The notes under the pieces are model-generated. The model searched no databases. It saw nothing but the letters and a program-made list of their open reading frames with translations, and was not told the origin of the DNA. Position numbers and translations under genes: made by a program. A stretch of 64,000 bases of DNA, taken from positions 6,840,336-6,904,335 of the forward strand of contig JASSKH010000019.1 in assembly GCA_031763025.1 (NCBI GenBank), in the 5' to 3' direction. Below, one piece after another: positions 58,734-64,000 of the stretch; the stretch's first letter is position 1; the number at the start of each line of letters is the position of its first letter. The stretch is from Macrocystis pyrifera. Taxonomy: Eukaryota; Sar; Phaeophyceae; Laminariales; Laminariaceae.

Positions 58734-61700
58734 ATGCGACTTGGCGGAGACTCGCAGCAGACTTTCGGTCACTGCGCTCTTTGCATCCACCCGGCGGTAG
58801 AGCCCATGGCCACGCCTTCGGGCCACGTGTACTGCAAGGAGTGCATCGTAGAGTTTCTCCTAACGAAGACGCAGGAGCTCAAGCGCCAAAGGGAGGCGTT
58901 TGAAGAGCAGGAAAAAAAACCAAGGTATGTGAGAATACAGCAGGAGCAGGACTATCATTCTAACCCTCTTGTAGTGCTGTACAGTGCGTCATTGATTGAT
59001 TGATGATAGGGGGATGGTACAAACTCACTGGTGTCCGAGTTCCAATGGTTGAATGGAAGAGTCATATAAAGTATGGCACGGACGCAAAGTGGCCCTAGCT
59101 GTCGATACTGCTGTACGCTCACGCTGCCGTTACGTAGGAGGTAGGCAGTTCATTACACCAAAGTTATCATTGTCCTTGTCGCTATACTAGTACTATTACT
59201 ATTACTATTAGTAGAATCAGGACCCAAAGGGGTCAGTAGTCAATAGTAGCATCAGCGTGTAGTACCGTACCAGGTATATGGCGTATGGTGTGTGCCTCCA
59301 GGCGAGACACCGGATTACCTCAACGGAACAGAAAGCCGTACCAGGGTACTTGATACCGGTACATGTTTACATGGTGTGTTTGGCATATATTTTGAGTGGA
59401 CTCGTCCGGAGATACTGGTATGGAGTAAGGGAAGGAGCTGCATGAAGGCTGCGAATACTTTATACATAGGCGGTGAAGTTGTTGTGTTGTTGTTTTTGTC
59501 TCGGCTTCCCTGGAAGAGCTGGACAAGAACCAACGCCGACCAGGGTACTGTACGACGTGTATACATATTCTGCGATGTTTTTCTTTTTCTTTTTATGGTA
59601 CGTCTATTTTCATGGCCCATAGTTCCACCGGACAGAGCTGCTAAAGCATCACACAGCATCGCAGCAGCATCACACCATCCTCTTGCTCTCCGGAAACAGA
59701 TTAGCCTTAGACTACGACTACACTGCAACTGCTGCTGTGGGGTGGAGTTTTGCGTTTCAGGGCAAATGCATGGTTCTTTGATCCTCAGGGAGTTACAAAA
59801 CATTTAATTTGCTGGCTTGATTGTTTTGTGTGATGCATGTGTCTTGTTTGCCTTGTATGTGCCGCGTCTTGTGTTGGACAGTTACGGAGGAGGCTACGGC
59901 GGATGAAGGTCGAAGGATCGCAGCGCAGAGCTCGTTCGTGTCGAACCAGCTCGTCATCGTCAAGCCGCAAGCAGAGGCAAATAAAAAAGCCGAGGTACGT
60001 TCGTGTTTACTACAGTTGACCCTCCCACCTTGACACTGACTACTACATGCACAATACTCATATGTTGTTGTAGTCGCCACGTGTCCTTCAGTGTTTGTTT
60101 CCTGTCGCTCTGGTCTTGGATATTGCCTCCGTTAGATGTGGGTGTACCCAGCAGCAGTCGTCTCGGTAGATAGTACCTGATACGTGAGAGAGCAGCTAAA
60201 TGGTTGAATCGCTGTCAGTACCGTGCACACAGGAGGTCTTGTCTTTTTATTTTTTATTTTTCATACCTCCGCCAAGCTACACGGTCTATTAGGGTAAGTA
60301 AGCTAAGTAAGCTAAGTAAGTCTCGGGTATCGAGCGTGTTGCCGAAGGTTCAACCGATGGTTGATGAGTGCTCCATGCCGGAAAAAATGCTAACAGTAGC
60401 CTGTTAATAGGCCGCAAGTAAGCTATTAGTAGGTTGTTCGTAAGCTATCAGTAGGCTATTAGTCGGTTATCAGTGGGCTGCAGGGGGGCTATCAGTGGGC
60501 TATTAGTGGGCTATCTGTAAGCTACCAGTAGGCCATCAGTAGGAGACCGGTCTTTTTGGGCGCGTGAAGGCCTCTTTTGATGTAAGTGAAGGCCTCTCTC
60601 AGGGTCTCTGAGTGTAGGCGACGACCAGCCAAGGGCTTACACCACCACCTATTAATAGTACAGGACCACTATTATAACAATTGTAACACTGCTGTACTTC
60701 TCTATTAATAGCAATGGTACCATATTTGATGACAAAAGGCGGCTAGTTTGGAGAAAAGGTCGAGAGGTCGTTGCAGCTTGTTTGGCCGCCTCCAAAGTGG
60801 CGGGAGATTGCGGCAGCAGATGTACGGTGTTTGCGGCTCTAGTCTATGCCGGCGCATTCTCCTATACCTGGAACAACAATACTTCGAAGCCTGATCGTTG
60901 ATTTCTTGGGCACGGGTATCTCGAGTATGGGTGTGGCCTCAGCTTTCGCCTTGTTGCGACAGTTTCAAATGTCCCACACTATTTGCATGTGGTTGGCATA
61001 TTGAAAAGCGGGTGCAGTTTGTAGAAGAAAGGTCTGTTGACGGCCAAGTTTGGATCCGCCAAGGCCACTTAAGGCTTGATGTACAGGCTTTTCGTGTGGG
61101 GAGTTCCATGGCTGTCCGTCAAGGGGCATGAGTGGCATGGCAATGACATTACATCTTGGTACTGCAATGTAGATGGCAACTACCTGGTATGAGTCTATTC
61201 CGTTCCGTTTAGATTGCCACCAAAACGGGAATGCGTTGTTAGGGTTAGGAGGTCAAAAAGTTAACGCGATCGCGCTCGCTGTTGACACCGGCATGGCAGG
61301 TTGAGGGCAAGGGCAAGGGCAAGAAGCGCGGAAGGGACGAGAAGCCGGCCGGACAAACAGGTCCGGCTGAAAAAGGAAAGCGAGGAGATGTGGCGCTCGA
61401 GAAGGTGAGCCACAGCAGCCGTCGGGCCATTCAGTCCGTGATAGTAGGGACCGTTGTGAGTCTTGACCTTTTAAGACGAAACGGTGTTCATTCATTATGG
61501 GCAGAGTGATATCGTAGGCACCTGGCTCAGGAAGTCAATTCGAGAAATACGGTGATTGTTGCGTATATCGTATGTATGTCCCCGCTTTCTTCGATGGCGT
61601 TCGTGCTCTAATTGCGGGATTGCTTCCCGGGAAGCAGGCCCTGTCATCTTTTTAACCGTGTGATGGTGTGATCAGATCATATATGATCGATCGATGAGCT

Positions 61701-63833
61701 ACGTACTGGTGCCACTGGAGCTGCTTTGGGCAGGTGCACCTCCATGTTGCGCTCGCATTTCGGTCGCCATTTAAAGGTTGCCTCCATCGCTCCGAGAGTC
61801 GCTCTGGCCCCTATTTACGAGGGTGCTGCCGCCCGTGCCAAGCTTTCAGACAGCTGCTTGCTCGTGCTTTGGCGTGTCTTTGGCGTGTCTTTAGCGTGTC
61901 TTAGGCCTGTCGAGCACCCGGTAACATCGGAAGGTGTGCACTTTTCATCCTGTCGCGATCGAGTTTGTCGCGAGCTCGACCAGTACCCCAACACTGCTTG
62001 GGCACCGCCGTGTGCCCCCCTTGCTGCGTGCGTGATTCCGCTCAGTCTAGCCTGCGGGGTTTATGTTCATTTCTGCCATGATTACTCGGCAAACAAGGAG
62101 TTGCATTATATACACGCATGTATACACACAGTACTGTCATACGAAATGGCATGCTACAAATTGTGTACGTAGTATACTGTAGGGAAACACCGACACGTGT
62201 GATACACTACTATTCTTACACAAATATGCACAGGTCATTGTGAGTAGTAGACTACAGCAGCTGATGCCCTACCCGCGTTAATTGTAATAGCCCCACCTTG
62301 GTTTTGCAGCACACTCAACGTCTCACATACAGTAGCGCGCCCGACAACCCCCTCTCCCGCCGGGTTTACTGCCCTCGGTGTACCTATTGCTGTTCCTACT
62401 GTACGGATACGGTGTGTCAGGCATTGACGCAACGCGCCATCCTCACCACCAAGAAGGAACGCCAGGAGCAGCTCAGGACGACCAGCTGGTGGCTGCCACA
62501 GTTCCAGCCGGAGGGGGTCAAGGACAAAATCGTGCAGGTTAGTCCATCGAATCGATCATGCGGTCGGCTCGCGTCGTGGATCGGATCGCTTATTCGGTCG
62601 TTGATCAGGTCGGCTTTGCGGTCTGCTCGAACCGCGGGTCCGATACATGTTGTTCCGAAGGCTTGAGCCGTGGATTGGAACGGTCATCCGGTCGGCTTGA
62701 GACGTGGTTCGGATCAGTCGTTCGGTCAGTTCGATCTTGCAGGTTGGATGGATTGTTCGGTCGGTTTGGGTCGTGTAGCTCACACCATTTGTATGTGTCG
62801 TCGGGTATTCTGGAGCGGTGAATCGGATATGTTACGCGGCCGGCTTGAGGTGTATAGTAGATTGGAACGATGCCTCAGCTGTTGGAGTAATGGGTCGGAT
62901 GTATTACCGGTACTCGCTCGACTCGGGCTGTGGATAGGATGCTTTTTGTCGGTCGGCTCGAGCCGTGAGTCGCACCGGTTGGTGGGCTGACTCCCTCGAA
63001 CCCCTTGCATGCTACAACAGATGCCTGGCGAGGTGTCTGACGAGGGCAGCCGTCTTTGTTGGGTCTCGAGGGCGTCAGTGCCTAGCCTCCGTGGTTCGGG
63101 CACTATGACCGCCTATAGCACTTGTGATTGGTGTTTTTTATGGGTGGACTGACTACCACTGTTTTCATTGGTGAGGTGGGTGGGTGGTGAGTGAGTTGGC
63201 GGGAAAAGCAGTCTGGAGATTTGGTCGCATTCTCGAGCAACGACATTCGACTGTTGTACCCAGTTACGCTAGGAATTGTCCTTTCTAAGTCGTTAGGGTT
63301 AGGTTTGCTGTGGTATAGACGACCACAGTGGTCAAAAGAGATAGTCCTGCTCTTGCATGTCTGAGTGTTGAGAGTGCCATGCCTCGTGCCTTCCTCCATA
63401 CTGGTAGCCAGCTTGACCGGATACATAAGGAACGTTTGTGTATTCATGTACTACGGAAACGTTCGTTGAATTTAAGGCCAGGTTGGTATACATTAAGGGA
63501 TTAACTGGCCAGACGAAGCGTCTTCTTGTCGGTGCCATGGTACTAATAGACAGATAATATTCATCGGCATAGCTTGAGATATACATACATTGAAACTACC
63601 ACATGCATCGCGCCTTCCTTCGTCGAGCGCAAAAAGCGCCAATCGCCAATACCATGGTACACCTAATATTAGACAGTAAACAATAACGGGTCCCTCTCGG
63701 TCTTCGCTTTGATATCATACATCCTACATCATCGCAGCCGCCCAAGCGTCCAGGAAGTCCCATGTCCGGCGAACCTCTGAGACCTAAGGACCTCATACCG
63801 GTCATTTTCACCCTGGACAGCGAGAAGGCGAAG
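58734..63833 (+). CDS. NOSIP: NOSIP-type RING/U-box E3 ligase, partial
   Basis: NOSIP-family proteins are RING/U-box ubiquitin ligases found from animals to plants. Visible exons: 58734-58924, 59882-59994, 61300-61404, 62421-62537, 63738-63833, all GT-AG. Exon 1 encodes MRLGGDSQQTFGHCALC, then EPMATPSGHVYCKECIVEFL, the zf-NOSIP segment with paired Cys/His that look RING-like, then a charged helix. Exons 2-3 encode a linker with KGKGKKRGRDEK. Exon 4 has SWWLPQFQPEG, matching the family's 'FW.P...P' stretch. Exon 5 has SPMSGEPLRPKDLIPVIFTL, matching the conserved 'CPMSG.PL...DL.PV.FT', with Ser in place of Cys. The ATG at 58734 directly follows an acceptor-like CGCAG, and the family's usual basic N-terminal start is missing, so an upstream exon is likely. 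Exons 1 and 2 are out of phase unless the A8 run at 58912-58919 has seven bases. The C-terminal RING-like half is beyond the right edge. Confidence 0.85.
60394..60545 (+). repeat. 11-bp tandem repeat (TAGGCTATCAG)
   Basis: About a dozen units near TAGGCTATCAG or TGGGCTATTAG, in NOSIP intron 2 (59995-61299), after a short GTAAGCTAA repeat at about 60294-60320. Confidence 0.9.
62545..62985 (+). repeat. Degenerate GGTCGGCTTGAGCCGTGGAT repeat
   Basis: Eight or more diverged units of about 30-50 bp, such as GGTCGGCTCGCGTCGTGGAT, GGCTTGAGCCGTGGATTGGA and GGTCGGCTTGAGACGTGG. The array starts just after the NOSIP exon 4 donor (62538). Confidence 0.8.
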
Positions 63834-64000
63834 GTAAGGAAAACGGAAAACAACACTGCCGTGGAGGGCACGAAATCTGCCCGTGTCCTCTATGGGTATT
63901 ACCTGGCATGGTTTTTGGCGATATCGCGATATAATGTGCAAGCGCCCTCGTTACAACCTCAGTATTGCTAGGGGTACACCGCTCTTGTCGTTGCGAACTC
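63834..64000 (+). other. Start of NOSIP intron 5, to the window edge
   Basis: Follows a good GTAAGG donor. No further exon is recognisable before the window ends. Confidence 0.6.

Noticed and set aside
59292..59807. Overlapping 171- and 162-codon frames on both strands in NOSIP intron 1
   Set aside because: Open on both strands with no domain or splice logic; likely chance.

Overview
The window looks like nuclear DNA of a photosynthetic eukaryote with a secondary, red-derived plastid. An ochrophyte (heterokont) alga is my best guess, and a brown alga is possible, but this is inference. Three things support it. The genes are cut into many short exons by introns of about 0.7-3 kb (up to about 6.5 kb in one case) with GT-AG borders. 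Two proteins carry a hydrophobic leader followed by an 'AF.(V)P' motif of the kind used for plastid import in heterokonts and relatives. TTAGGG-type repeats occur at many interior points. I see no bacterial or organellar features and no convincing rRNA or tRNA gene.

Layout: five conserved genes can be recognised by joining exons. (1) 1480-8348, minus: a leucine carboxyl methyltransferase (LCMT/PPM1 family), with two exons visible and the 3' part off the left edge. (2) 17783-34060, plus: a plastid dihydrolipoamide dehydrogenase (E3/LPD), 13 exons, complete from targeting leader to stop. (3) 40212-43813, plus: a divergent histone H3 variant, two visible exons, first coding exon not found. (4) 46640-54295, minus: an unrecognised plastid membrane protein, seven exons, with a coiled coil, four membrane segments and an acidic tail. 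(5) 58734-63833, plus: a NOSIP-type RING/U-box protein, five visible exons, cut by the right edge and with its N-terminal exon missing.

Everything between these is repeat-rich. There is a hAT-like element made of GGGTC tracts (9948-10826) and a five-copy palindromic MITE family. A 0.6 kb dispersed repeat is present twice, and 12-bp GCCGYGG arrays occur as head-to-head and tail-to-tail arms at 36.5-43.5 kb, partly inside the H3 intron. There are also intron satellites, (CAG)n and (GAT)n tracts and interstitial telomere repeats. Short palindrome-like words (TACCAGGTA, CTATTAATAG, GTACTGCTGTAC) recur throughout.

The genes do not form one pathway. LPD and the unknown membrane protein share a probable plastid destination, while H3, NOSIP and LCMT are nuclear or cytosolic housekeeping functions. 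The LPD and NOSIP exons carry reading-frame breaks at or next to short homopolymer runs, while every other conserved exon and splice site is intact. I read these breaks as more likely sequence errors than gene decay, but the raw reads would have to settle it.
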